Source: Saururus chinensis (taxonomy: Eukaryota; Streptophyta; Magnoliopsida; Piperales; Saururaceae). Taken from it: DNA of 64,000 bases. Shown here piece after piece: positions 12,026-23,360 of the stretch (position 1 is its first letter; every line of letters begins with the position of its first letter). Both the position numbers and the translations under genes were made by a program. Under the pieces are notes generated by a model. That model saw only the letters and a program-made list of their open reading frames with translations, was not told the origin of the DNA and did not search any database. The stretch spans positions 45,369,178 to 45,433,177 of the forward strand of contig CP141143.1 in NCBI GenBank assembly GCA_035235625.1, given 5' to 3'.

Positions 12026-14169
12026 TGTAACATCCCCGATTTTTTTGTAATTTTTCTACATTTTTCTGCTACTTTCTGGAATATTTTGCAGTTTTCTGCT
12101 CATATTTTCGATAAAGAAATTTTACGCATCGGCGTATCCGTTTTTGTAAAACTCGTGACTGCAAGAGTCGGGAGTGGTGTTTAGTTGTATGTCATGGGCC
12201 TCGACGCATCCCAGAATTTTTCGGTGCGAAAATCGGACGCGATGTGGGAGAACAGAAATGTGAAGAAATGAAGAGCTGGAAAAAAAAGAGAGAGAAATAC
12301 ATAAAGCGGATTGGGCGTGTCTCAGCATGCCTGACCCGCTGGATGAATAGTGAACCCGGGGGGGGGGGGGGAGCAGCCCTTCACTGTTTGATGCTGGAGG
12401 CAGTGCCGCCGGTGGTCGCCGGCTTCTGCTCGGCCGACCTCGGCCTGGCGACGCCGCCACCGCCTCCCTGGCCTGGCACTGCTGGCCGCCGCCCATTGTT
12501 CGGCCTTGTGTTTGCCGCCTCTAGCTGACGATGGTGAGGTGCTGAGGTCTAGCCTCTTGCATCGATTGTCCCGACTCGTTCAATTGACCGACCCACATTA
12601 GAGTAAAGTTGTAATTTTTTGTGGACCACATCCATCCTCCGCAATCAGATGTTGGACAATATTGGGCCAACATCCACTTGACTTGTCGCTATCTAGCAAC
12701 TGCCGGGTCCCGTCTTCTCCCAAGTCTAGCCCCAACCCCCATCTGACCATTCGTGGCTCGACGATGCGTGTCTGTCGCCCCAACTCGGCACACTATCGTC
12801 CCAATTAGATCGGATCTCTTCAATTCTCTGAACGGCTATTATGCTGCCCGACATCGGCTAGCAGATAGCTATAGATGTCGGCATGACCCAATATCATTAA
12901 AGGGCCGCCACTCCCGGCCTCCTCTACATGTTTTTCTTGCACACATGAAATGCCCCTTGCTTAGGGGTACACATCTGACCATTGTCAAAGCGACCCCTCA
13001 TCCTAGGGCCAACTTGTTCTGCCTGTCGCTGCGCGGACTTGGGTTGCAGGTCTGACCAAAATGGGCTCTACCCCAGCCCAGTGATAGCAAGGGCCAACAC
13101 TTTTGGCCCGATGCTACCCTTGCAACCCACTTTTGTTACGCATGATTAAAAACTTGCAGGAAAGAGTCCCCAAATTCAGATTCTCCCAAGGGGAAGTAAC
13201 ACTATCAGCCATTAGACTCGGTCCATCGAAGGCTCGACCGATGCTATGCCATATCTTCCACCTTAAGCCGTACTTGATGCACGATTGTCTGTACGATAAA
13301 TTGGTTGTGGGTAGCGTTTAGAAATAACGCCACCTTTGTCGGCCACCTACGCCGAGCCTTAGAGCATCAACGTATGTTTATGGAACATCCCCACCATTAG
13401 GAAATATGACCATTAAAGCCTTCCTCTGTCTCCCTTATATACGTGAGTATGCAAGCAAGTCCTCCGCCATGTTGTGAGGCTTTGACAATGCAGAATTGTT
13501 ACTGCTGGTTGCAGTCTGCTGTCCATTTTAATGTTTTGTGGCCAACGAAGTGTTCTAAACTGTTGGCCAACCTCCAATTAGTCAACCCCTATTCTGTGGT
13601 CGTTATTGCCATTTCTAGTGGCACGACCTTGTATCTGCCCGCCCTAGTGCACGCAGTCTTATGCTTTGAGCGTAATTAATCTAACCTTGTCGAGATTAAT
13701 TCTAGCATCTCTGAAAATCCTCGGGACACAACAAGTCTCTCAGTGCTATCCTTTTGGCCACTAGTCCGCTATCGATGCCGCCACCGTCGTTTGCTCGCCA
13801 TCAAACTCCTATGGATTATGAGGTAGGGGACCTTGAACTCGTTATTTCATTATAACATGCTTTAATTGTGTAGTAGCATGCTAGGAGTTTATAATTTAAT
13901 GTTTGTAGGATTATGTTGCTTATAAAAGCATGTTGTATGTATGTGATTTGTGTCCGTATGTTAGTGAAGACTAAGGGCACATAGTAAGTTGCTATGAATT
14001 GTGTGTATGTGACCAGAGCGTATGATCTTTGTTAGGGGCTGGTAGTATGTGATCGATCGTCACAAGTGGGAGTGTTTGATTGTAAGTTTGGTAAGGGATA
14101 CATCATAGTCTATGATGTGGAAACAGTGACGGTATGTTGGGCGAAGAAAGACGAAAAAAATGGACGAGT
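12026..14169 (+). mobile_element. 3' LTR start of family B, truncated
   Basis: The LTR begins TGTAACATCCCCGAT directly after the polypurine tract. It resembles the minus-strand LTR at 51,041-55,957, which begins TGTAAGGTCCCTGAT and shares the T-rich lead-in followed by a GC-rich transcribed part. A G run of about 13 lies near 12,359. The GC-rich part (about 12,120-13,680) holds only chance open frames on both strands. The tail (13,830-14,165) is AT-rich, and no LTR end (CA) is visible before family A integrase sequence starts near 14,170, so the LTR is cut there. The length of the intact LTR is unknown from this copy. Confidence 0.65.
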
Positions 14170-14565
14170 GAAGGTTGGATTTGATTTGGACAATGGGGCA
14201 AGTTGTCACCCGGATTTATTCGTCCATTTGAGATCTTGTAACGTGTAGGCACCACGGCATATCGAGTAGCCCTCCCAGCTCGATTGGCCGATAGCCATAA
14301 TGTCTTTCACATCTCACTTCTTAGGAAGTATGAGCTGGATCCTAATCATGTATTGGATTTCAAGCCATTGAAACTCCAAGAGAATCTTTCCTATGAGGAG
14401 GTACCTATTCATATTCTAGACTGGAAGGAGAATGTACTTCAACAAAAGGTAATTCATCTCATGAAGGTGTTGTGTTGGAATCATGGAGTCGAGAAAGCTA
14501 TGTGGGAAAGAGAGGACAAGATCCAGAACAATTACCCTCATCTTTTAGTCGCCGACCTATAGTGA
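14170..14565 (+). pseudogene. Family A integrase C-terminus and chromodomain-like tail (fragment)
   Basis: The end of a Ty3/gypsy chromovirus polyprotein. It starts in the integrase C-terminal domain (FDLDNGASCHPDLF corresponds to FRQWGKLSPRF of the minus copy at 16,247-16,543). After a frame change it reads LADSHNVFHISLLRKYELDP, then LSYEEVPIHILDWKENVLQQ and ends NNYPHLLVADL-stop near 14,562. The chromodomain-like tail of chromoviruses targets integration to heterochromatin (known for the family). Here it lacks everything upstream, joins LTR B abruptly at about 14,170, and is dead. It is followed directly by its polypurine tract and LTR. Confidence 0.9.
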
Positions 14566-14587
14566 ATTTTGGGAGACAAAAATTCCT

Positions 14588-14600
14588 AAGAGGGGAAGGA
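14588..14600 (+). other. Polypurine tract of family A (plus copy)
   Basis: AAGAGGGGAAGGA lies immediately before the LTR start. The minus-strand copy at 16,029-16,045 has the equivalent AAGAGGTGAAGGA, confirming its role as plus-strand primer. Confidence 0.75.
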
Positions 14601-15178
14601 TATAAGATCCCTAAGCTTGAACCGGTTTACTTTAATATAATTAATTGCTTTTATATGGTTTAATGTAAATTCGGATCGGTTTTGGGCTATTTTCGAAATT
14701 TAAGTGGTTAACAAAGGTTCTAACCAAAATATTCTTTACATTTAAAGTTTTTAAGTTAATTTATGTCATTTGGAATTTTTCTAGAATTTTTAATATTTAC
14801 AAGAAAAATTAAGGTTTGGCGGGACCCATTGTGGGCCCCAAGACAAAAATTAGAATTTTTAATCCAAAATATTCCTAACATCAAACTAAGATATTGGGAA
14901 ATTACTTTAGAATTTTTTAGATTTTAATTTTTGTTGTAATAGCGAATTGATCTATTTTCAGTTGTAGATTCTATTTATACCCCATTATTTATTTTTGTCT
15001 AATGCAACCTTTACTATATAAGGAAAGACACAGCCACTTTCCCAATTGGGAAAGGGCTAAGACCTAGAGCATTTGAGCCTAATCCCCATTTTTCCTAGAG
15101 GAGAAAGGAGATTAAGGTGAGGTTTTGCTTAATACTACATTAATCCATTTGGATTTTGCCAAAATCTTTCAAATCTTA
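14601..15178 (+). mobile_element. Family A 3' LTR, plus orientation, truncated
   Basis: Begins TATAAGATCCCTAAGC; the sister copy has TGTAAGATCCC, so the terminal TG has mutated to TA. A TATA box (CTATATAAGG) lies at 15,014-15,023, followed by the conserved TTTCCCAATTGGGAAAGGGC palindromic stretch just downstream. The copy stops at about 15,178, where it meets the oppositely oriented LTR. The complete LTR of this family is about 3.3-3.7 kb, so only the first sixth is present. Confidence 0.88.
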
Positions 15179-16028
15179 GATCCGAAATCACAGCCAGTTT
15201 AAGACACAAAGACCCTTACCTCTCAGAAAGTTCTTGATTTGAAATGGTCCCTCAAACTCCTTCAAAACCTACCCAAAACATGATTTTTTATTAATACTTA
15301 TCAAATCTGATTTTAAAATACCTATAACCATGAAGAACAAGTAGATCTAGGTTTCAAGAAGCTTAAAAATGATTTTCCAAACATTAGGTCTTGAAATAGA
15401 AACCCAAATCAGTCATTTTTGACTAAAAATTGAAATTGATTTAAAGCAAAGGAAGAGAATTAAAAGATTCTGGCAAAACCATAATGGATTAACGAAGTAT
15501 TAAGCAAAAACACATCTTAGTCTCCTTTCTCCATTAGGAAAATGGGGATTAGGCTCAAATGCTCTAGGTCCTAGCCCTTTCCCAATTGGGAAAGTGGTTG
15601 TGCCTTTCCTTATATAGTAAAGGTTTCTTTAGACAAAAATAAATTATGCGGTACAAATAGAATCTACAACTAAAAATGGATAAATTTGTTATTACAACCC
15701 AAATTAAAATCTTAAAAATTATGAAATAATTTCCCAATATCTTAGTTTGATGTGAGGAACATTATGGGTTAAAAATTTCAATTTTGGTCATAGGGACCAC
15801 GGTGGGTCCTTTCAAACCCTAATTTTTCTGAAAAATAGTAAAAATTCCGAAAATTCCAAATGGCTTAAATTAACTTAAAAACTTGAAATGTGAAGAATAT
15901 TTTGGTTAGAACCTTTTTTAACTATTTAAATTTCGAAAATAGCCCAAAATAGATCCAAATTAACATTAAACCATATAAAAGCAATTAGATATATTAAAAT
16001 AAACCAGTTCAAGCTTAGGGATCTTACA
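15179..16028 (-). mobile_element. Family A 3' LTR, minus orientation, truncated
   Basis: Read on the minus strand it begins TGTAAGATCCCTAAGC at 16,028. It has a TATA box (complement of CTTATATAG, 15,609-15,618) and extends to about 15,179, further into the LTR than its plus-strand partner. The inner part matches the complete LTR near 25,440-25,570 (CATGTTTTGGGTAGGTTTTG and CAAGAACTTnCTGnGAGGTAA are shared). Together with 14,601-15,178 it forms an inverted repeat of about 570-bp arms. Confidence 0.88.
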
Positions 16029-16066
16029 TCCTTCACCTCTTAGGAATTTTGGTCCCCCAAAATTCA

Positions 16067-17319
16067 CTAGAGGTCGGCGACTAAAAGATGAGGGTACTTT
16101 TTCTTGATCTCATCCTCTCTTTCCCACATAGCTTCCTCGACCCCGTGATTCCTCCACAACACCTTCACGAGTGGGATTACCTTTTGCCGAAGTACATTCT
16201 CCTTCCGGTCTAAAATCTGAATAGGTACCTCCTCGTAGGAAAGATTCTATTGGAGTTTCAATGACTTGAAATCCAATACATGATTAGGATCCAGTGCATA
16301 CTTCCTAAGAAGTGAGACGTGAAAGACATTATGGATATCGGCCAATCGAGGTGGGAGGGCTACTCGATATGACGTCGCACCTACTCGTTCCGAGATCTCA
16401 AATGGCCCAATAAATCTAGGTGACAACTTGCCCCATTGTCTGAATCGATCCACACCACGGGTCAGAGAAATCTTAAGGAACACATGGCTGCCAACATTGA
16501 ACTCCAACTCCCCCAGTCTCCTATTGGCATAAATCTCTCCCAAATGAAGCTTATCTTCTCCACTGACTGCTAGATAAGGTCAGGGCCAATGATAAGGTGC
16601 TCTCCAACCTCATTCCAACACAAAGGTGATCAACAAGGACGCCTGTAAAGTGCCTCGAATGGTGTCATTTTGATGCTCGCTTGGTAGCTATTATTATAGG
16701 CAAACTCAACCAGCGAAAAATTCTCCTCCCAACTTCCGTTCCACTAGAGGATACACGCCCCAAGCATGTCCTCAAGCGTATGTATGGTCCTCTCAGATTG
16801 ACCATCAGTCTGAGGATGATAGGCTAAGCTGAGATGTAGAGATGTGCCCAAAGCGCTTTCAAAGCTCTACCAAAATCTGGAAGTGAAGCGAGGGTCACTT
16901 CAGAAACAATGGACATCGGGATTCCGTGTAACCGTATGACTTGCTTCATATATAGGGCAGCTAAGGCATCCAATGGAGTAGTCATTTTGATCGAGAGGAA
17001 ATGTGTAAACTTTGATGGTCAACGATAATCCATACCGTATCATTACCACTCGAAAATCCATCGCCACATTCTCCCACTTCCACTCTGTAATAGGAAGGGG
17101 TTGTAGCAAACCACCGAGATGACAGTGTTCTGCTTTGACTTGTTGACATACAAGGCATTCAGATACAAAGTGAGCAATGTCCTTCTTCATTCTGCTCCAC
17201 CAAAAGGTCCTCTTCACATCGTGGTACATTTTAGTTCCCCTTGGACATATGGAGAACCTAGAACGATCTGCCTCCAATAGGATATGCTCTGTAACCTGCA
17301 GGGAGTTTGGCACACACAA
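16067..17319 (-). pseudogene. Family A integrase with chromodomain-like tail, minus strand
   Basis: Reading from 17,319 downwards, an H2C2 zinc finger region (SRFSICPRGTKMYHDVKRTF ... CLVCQQVK) is followed by the integrase lead-in LLQPLPITEWKWENVAMDF. The core is then recoverable across frameshifts (SDPRFTSRFW around the second Asp, YHPQTDGQSERT around the Glu). Next come the C-terminal domain (FRQWGKLSPRFIGPFEISER, ADIHNVFHVSLLRKY) and the tail LSYEEVPIQILDRKENVLRQ ... KYPHLLVADL ending at 16,067. A nonsense change (GAG to TAG at the codon after KLQ, about 16,244) cuts off the tail; the plus copy near 14,380 still has GAG. The integrase would insert element cDNA into the nucleus, but this copy is dead. 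Confidence 0.9.
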
Positions 17320-17469
17320 TCAACCACTATAGGTCAAGCATCCATCGAACCTTTCTTCAAAGTCCACCACCACCTGCTCCCTTAGCTCGGACTTAAAAGC
17401 TTTGATCTCCTCATCACATTTCTGAGCTTCGACCACTTCATCCACCACTTCCGGAAGGCAAAGTTAGGA

Positions 17470-18392
17470 CTGGAGCTCAAGTCAATCTCTTCTTAAACTC
17501 TTGAAAACTCTTTTCACAAGCTTGATTCTACTCAAACTTCTCATTCTTTCTGGTCGACTTGGTCATAGGGCTTGCAATGCTAGAAAACCCCTCAATGAAA
17601 CGGCAGTAGTACCCGGAATGTCCTAGGAAACTACGAACCTCTGATGCACTCTTCAGTTGCTCCCACTTCAACACAACTTTGACTTTTGAGGGATCAACCG
17701 CCACACCGTCTCTCAATATCACATGACCTAGGAATTCCACCTTCTTGAGCAAAAATTCACTCTTGTCAAACTTCGCAAATAGCTAATGGTCCCGTAAAGT
17801 TTGCAAGACAATCCTCAAATGTACTTCATGCTCTTCCTCATTGGATGAATAGATCAGAATATCGTCCTCAAATATAATCACAAACTGATCAAGATAAGGC
17901 CGAAAGACTCGGTTCATCAAGTCCATAAATGAGGTTGGTGCATTAGTAAAACCAAAAGGCATCACTAGGTACTCATAATGCCCATATCGGGTACGGAAAG
18001 CCATCTTTACCACATCATCGGGATGGATCCGAAGTTGGTGATAACCCAATCTCAGATCTATCTTAGAGAAGACCCGTGCCTACTGCAATTGATCAAACAA
18101 ATCATCAATTCTAGGTAAAGGGTACTTGTTCTTGATGGTTACCTGATTTTAGCATCCGGTAGTCGATACACAACCGAAGAGAACCATCCTTCATCCGAAC
18201 AAATAAGACTGGTGCACCCCAAGGAGATACACTCGGCCTGATATACCCCTTATCCATAAGATCCTCCAGCTGAGCTTTAAGCTCTTTATGTTCGGCTGGT
18301 GCCATACTATATGGAGCTTTAGAAATAGGAGTGGTGCCTAGAATAAGATCAATGGAAAACTCTATCTCCCTCTCTGGTGGCAAACTCGTCAA
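17470..18392 (-). pseudogene. Family A reverse transcriptase, minus strand
   Basis: Order on the minus strand: linker [20 protein letters not shown], then [20 protein letters not shown] and [11 protein letters not shown] (RT motif region, 18,111-18,392). Next are [11 protein letters not shown] and [20 protein letters not shown], then the catalytic region [13 protein letters not shown] (17,783-18,049), and then EFLGHVILRDGVAVDPSKV and FLGHSGYYCRFIEGFS (17,528-17,752). The two Asp of the FxDD box are present. Frameshifts separate the three open stretches. The RNase H that should follow is missing: near 17,465 sequence jumps from the APVLTLP region straight to the spacer before the zinc finger, so a large part of RNase H is deleted. 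Confidence 0.9.
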
Positions 18393-18806
18393 GTAACTGG
18401 GAAGACATCAGAAAATTCCTCCACAACACGAACATAATCTAAGGAAGGTAACTCTGTGTTCAACCCCGTAACACTAGCAAGGAAAGCCTCACATCCCCTA
18501 TTGATCCACTTCTTGGCCTTGAAGGATGAGACCAAGAACATGCCACTAGAATGCTTAACCCCATAAAAGATAAAAGGCTTAGCTCCTGGCAACTTGAACA
18601 TCACCTTCCTCCCTCGGTAGTCTACATGCACATGGAACTTAGACATCATATCCATGCCTAGGATCACATCGAAGTCAAACATCGGTAATATAACTAGATC
18701 CACATGTAGCACATGCCTATCGATCTCCATAGGAATCATCTCAATATACTCCTCTGCCTGAAGTGAAGACGAATGTGTAGACACACGCAGAGGAACATGC
18801 AACAAC
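18389..18806 (-). pseudogene. Family A protease C-terminal part and linker to RT, minus strand
   Basis: The frame reads IEMIPMEIDRHVLHVDLVIL, MFDFDVILGMDMMSKFHVHV and later [19 protein letters not shown], the typical retropepsin tail (DVILGMDW-like box) and linker. The catalytic DTGxSHSFIS box, which the related element keeps near 40,500-40,540, is absent because the copy stops at about 18,806, where family C begins on the other strand. This suggests family C inserted between gag and protease, with loss of the intervening codons. Confidence 0.82.
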
Positions 18807-18807
18807 C

Positions 18808-21275
18808 GGTGTATGCCCTTACCGGTATCTGCACATTCAGATGGCAGAGATAGAGCGCCTTGTGGCTGACATCCTTCCGTCAGGTATCATCCGTCCTAGT
18901 ATGAGCTCCTTCTCCTCCCCAGTGTTGCTTGTTCGTAAGAAGGATGGTATGTGGCATTTCTGTGTTGACTACCGGGCCATGAATGCTATCACCATTAAAG
19001 ACAAATATCCCACCCGTAATTGAGGAGCTTTTGGATGAGCTGGCTGGTGCGACTATCTTTAGTAAAGTTGACCTTCTGTCGGGTTACCATCAGATCCGGG
19101 TTCAGCCAGCCGATATGCACAAGAACGCCTTCCGGACTCATGATGGCCATTTCGAGTTTCTTGTCATGCCGTTCGGCCTGACCAATGCCCCCTCCACATT
19201 CAAGAGCCTCATGAATGATCTATTCAGACCCTTCCTCCGCTACTTCATCTTGGTCTCCTTTGACAATATCCTTATCTACAGCCAGTCATGGGCAGAACAC
19301 TTGGATCATCTCAGGTCGGTCTTCTCTATCCTATGAGATAACTCTTTATTTCTTAAGCGTTCAAAGTGCTCCTTTGGCAGCTCACAGGTTGATTACTTGG
19401 GACATATTATCTTGAGGGACGGCGTCACCACTGACCCGTCAAAGCTGGCCGCCATGCTATTATGGCCATAGCCTACTTGTGTCCGTGCATTGTGGGGTTT
19501 TTTAGGCTTCATGGGCTATTATAGGGGCTTCATCAGTCGGTATGGGGAGATTGCTCAGCCCCTTATAGAGCTCCTAAAGAAGGGGGCCTTCAGTTGGAAT
19601 GAGGTTGCTCATGCAGCGTTCAAGGAACTAAAGTAGGCTGTGGCAGCGGCCCTTGTCCTCATTTTGCCCAATTTCAGCCGGCCCTTTGTGGTGGAAATAG
19701 AAACTTCGGACATGGGTCTAGGGCAGTGCTGCTACAGGACAAGCACCCCATTGCCTACTTCATCATGGCTTTGGCTGGCCGCTCTCTATCCCTGTCCGTG
19801 TATGAGAAGGAGATGTTGGCTATTGTCCTTGCCGTCAACAAGTGGTGGTCTTACTTACTTGGCCACTAGTTCTTGATCCATACAGACCACCAGCCCCTGA
19901 AGTACTTCCTCGAGTAGTGGTTGTCCACTCCGTCTCAACAGCAATGGGTCAGTAAGTTACTGGGCTATGATTATGAGTTCGTGTACAAGAAAGGGTTGGA
20001 AAACACCATGGCCAACACCCTTTCTCATAGTTCTACTCCAGGATCGTACTTGTCCCTTTCTTCTCCATCCTGCCCCTTCATTGATGAGTTGAGGCAGGCA
20101 TACATTGCTGATTCTCAAATACAGGCTCTTATTACAGCTCTCCAGGCCGACCCAGCTACTCGCCCGTTCTTTGTATTGAAGAATGTCCTTCTCTTTTGGA
20201 AGGATTGCCTTTGGGTACCTGATGTTGTTGATCTTCGTAGGCACATTTTCTCCCACTTCCATGACACTCCCGTGGCCGGCCATGAGGGAGCCTTCCACAC
20301 TTATAAACGTGTCAGCCAGAGCTTCATGTGGTAGGATATTCAATGGATAGTCTAGGAGTATGTGGCTGCTTCTGATGTTTGTCAAAGAGCTAAGGCCATC
20401 ATGACCTCTCCTGCTGGTTTGCTGCAGCCCTTGCCTATTCCCGATAAGGTGTGGGAGGATGTTTTGATGGACTTCATGGAGGCCTTGCCCTTGGTGCAAG
20501 GCAAATCGGTGATTATGGTGGTGGTGGACTGGCTGTCCAAGTACGCTCACCTTTGTGCTTTGGGACACCCATTCACCACCAAGATAGTGGCAGAGCTCTA
20601 TGTTCGGGAGGTGGCCAAACTATACGGTATGCCTCACACTATTGTCTCTGATAATGACCGGATCTTTATATCTAAGTTTTGGCAGGAGTTCTTAGCTTTA
20701 CAGGGTACTTCTCTCCACATAAGCACTGCTTATCATTCCTAGACGGATGGCCAGACCGAGGTGGTAAACCGATGCCTAGAGCAGTACCTCCGTTGTTTCA
20801 CTATGTCTCAGTCTCGCTGATGGCTTCAGCTTCTACCCTAGGCGGAGTGGTCTTATAACACCGCTTATCACACACGTGCTGGCTTAACCCCTTTTGAGGT
20901 GTTGTATGGCCGTCCAGCCCCGACTGTGCTATCTTATATTGCTCAGTGCTCCTTTGTGGATGAGGTGGATTATATGCTCCAGACACGGGATGAGGTTCTT
21001 CGGCAGCTTAAGGAGAACTTGTCCTCTGCTCAAAACTGGATGAAGTAAATTTATGATGGTCATCACACGGACAAGGAGTTCGTGGTGGGTGACTTGGTTT
21101 ATGTCTCTGTTCTTCCCTAGTGCCAGGCATCCTTGTTCCAGCACAAGCATTCCAAGCTCGCTCCCCGATTCCATGGGCCCTATGTTGTGGAGGCTCGTAT
21201 CGGTCCGGTGGCTTACTGCCTTGCTCCACCCCGTCATTCATGTCTCTTGGTTGCGCCGCTGCATAGGTGACACAT
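18808..21275 (+). pseudogene. Family C chromovirus pol (RT, RNase H, integrase), plus strand
   Basis: A second, less AT-rich Ty3/gypsy family. It starts within RT ([18 protein letters not shown]), then [40 protein letters not shown] and [12 protein letters not shown]. The catalytic box reads SFDNILIYS, with Asn where the second Asp belongs. RNase H follows (EKEMLAIVLAVNKWW; FLIHTDHQPLKYF). Integrase has VAGHEGAFHTYKRV (zinc finger), LLQPLPIPDKVWEDVLMDFM, TIVSDNDRIF, TDGQTEVVNRCLEQYL and a C-terminal HGPYVVEARIGPVAY. At least eight internal TAG/TGA/TAA stops occur, many explained by C-to-T or G-to-A changes, plus frameshifts. The 5' part (LTR, gag, protease) is missing. Confidence 0.93.
21271..21275 (+). 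repeat. Left target-site duplication of solo LTR D (CACAT)
   Basis: CACAT at 21,271-21,275 pairs with CACGT at 23,930-23,934 (4 of 5 identical). Removing the insertion and one copy restores the family C frame: RRCIGDT continues into SLATDAPP. Confidence 0.75.
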
Positions 21276-22152
21276 TGATCGTTTATAATTAAACCCTTTG
21301 CAAGTGCACAAGGTAATTATACTATGATGAACAAGTAAGAGACATGATCGTTTAAGGGTTGTCGAACCTCCGGGATGGATGAATCATTACTAAATCTAGA
21401 GAGGAATTTATTGATTAAAAACTAGAAAGAACTTAAACTTAAATTAAGCAAAAGAAAGGAATCAACTAGTTTAAAAGGTAGAGATTAATATGATAGAATT
21501 TACTTAGGAAATCGAATCCATTATAGAACCATAACAATTCCTTAACTTTTAATCTAAATCTAGTGTGAATATGAACAAGTATTCTCAGCTACAAGCTAAA
21601 ATTACTTCAGAAAGAATCATTAATTAAATTCCATGGCATGAACTATCTTCGACAATAGCACGAATCATCTACACTAAACTAGCTATAGGCATGACTTGTC
21701 TAATCTTAGTATAACTCATCCAAGTCATTAATTATCTGAGCATTAAAACTATTGTATGACCATCTCATCTAAATCACAGAAATTAGAATTGATGCAAATA
21801 TCAAAACCACATCAGTCTATCATCTACAAGACAATAAATCAACATAGATTTGAATAAACATTAAAAGCTTTTCCATTAAAAAGGAAATCCTTATCATACA
21901 ATTGTCATAATTCACAACTAAGATTTAAATTAAAAAGAAAAGAAACTGAAACTTATCTATAGCTTCATCAACTCCTAAGTAAAATAAAAGTCCAGCCTTC
22001 TATTGTAGAAGAAAGCACTTGAATCTCCATTGAAAGCTTTGAGTTCTCTTCCATCTTCTTCTTCATTTTTCTCTCCACAAAATCTACTAGAATAATCAAT
22101 TTTGAGCCAAATATATCTTTATATAGGCATAAGAACCATAGAAAGAAGTTGT

Positions 22153-22157
22153 ATATG
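22153..22157 (+). repeat. Left target-site duplication of solo LTR E (ATATG)
   Basis: ATATG at 22,153-22,157 is repeated exactly at 23,356-23,360. Confidence 0.88.
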
Positions 22158-23355
22158 TGATGTACTAAAATAATGTTAAATTAAATGTTCTCATATTTCG
22201 AATTGCAATCCTATTTTGTGTTAATTCATTATTGATTTGGGCTATTTTTGTTTTGAATAAGTTAGTTGGACCTTAATTGAGTTTACATGTCTAAACAGGC
22301 TTCAACAAGATACAACTGGAAGAGGAAGTTAAGCCCAACTACCCAAAGCTATTTAAAAGTTAAGAATGGCCTCCTAATAGTTTAAACATACATAGAATGG
22401 TCGAACACAACCTTGTGGACCCGTTTGATTTGAGATTTGTATGAATAGAACTAAATTATGAAAGAAGCTGATTTGGACAGATTGACACAGCCTTAGTATT
22501 TTGATTATATCTTTTTATATATAATTCGGATTGATATGATTCTGGTGGCAATGGAAAGAAGACTTTCGTGGCTACAAGTGCGATTTCAAGAAGAAATTCC
22601 AAATTCCGAATATTTATAGGTCTAATTAGACAATCAATCAGGATGCAATCTAGAGATATGATTTCATTTTCCTCTTTGAAGCAACCCCTTCTACTCATAT
22701 AAAAAGAGGGGTGGACGTGATAGAAGGGACACTTTCTCCTCTTTGGAGCTCTCTTCTCCTATTTTCTTTTCTCATTTTGTAATTTTTTTTTTACTTTTAT
22801 TGTAATGGCTTTCTAAAGCTCTCAAGCTAAGGCTAGGAAAGAAGCTTGTACTTGATGTTTAATGGATACTTTGATCCAAGTAAGTTCTTTATCATTTTAA
22901 ATTTATATTTCATATTTAAGGAGTTTATAATCTATATAATTATTTGATTCAGCATTGACGAAAGGCACGTTGAATGCTTATAATTCCCTGTGATTATACA
23001 CTTAATACTTTCACGTAGTAAACAATCAATTACTATTGTTCTATTTCAAAGTTTTTTTTCTAAAAGATAAATTTTCCGATTGAGATAAATTTTCATTTGA
23101 TCTTAATTGAGTTATCATTTGAATCAAATATACATTAGATATTTATTACAAGTGGATTTCCGATGCCTTAGCACTTTCTCTTTGATTGTCTTTTATTTTC
23201 TATTTCATCTTCCTTCTCTATTCTATTCTCTTCGTAATAGTTTTCTTTGTCACACAAGGCTTTCCCTGTGGATCGACCTTGTTTATTATAGTTGATAAGT
23301 AAAAAAAGAAATCTAAACTAGACTAATTTATAGTTTTGGTTTGGACGTAACACCA
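22158..23355 (+). mobile_element. Solo LTR E (Athila-like), inserted in LTR D
   Basis: About 1,198 bp from TGATGTACTAAAATAATG to GGACGTAACACCA. It is the same LTR family as the two LTRs of the element at 47,224-61,679, in the opposite orientation. A TATA box (ATATAAAAA, 22,698-22,705) sits in the same place as in the other two copies. Flanked by the exact 5-bp duplication ATATG, with no internal element sequence, so it is a solo LTR. The frame at 22,456-22,698 is chance. Confidence 0.93.
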
Positions 23356-23360
23356 ATATG
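23356..23360 (+). repeat. Right target-site duplication of solo LTR E (ATATG)
   Basis: Exact partner of 22,153-22,157. Confidence 0.88.

Noticed and set aside
12122-12528. Overlapping frames of 124 and 94 codons on opposite strands
   Set aside because: GC-rich LTR leader with a G run; low-complexity Pro/Ala/Gly translation on both strands; no homologous frame kept.
13103-13679. Possible host gene in the GC-richer stretch 12,600-13,700
   Set aside because: No frame longer than about 100 codons, no splice-linked series I can recognise, and both flanks are LTR B sequence.
19957-20568. A 203-codon minus-strand frame
   Set aside because: It is the shadow of the family C integrase on the plus strand, whose motifs are unmistakable.
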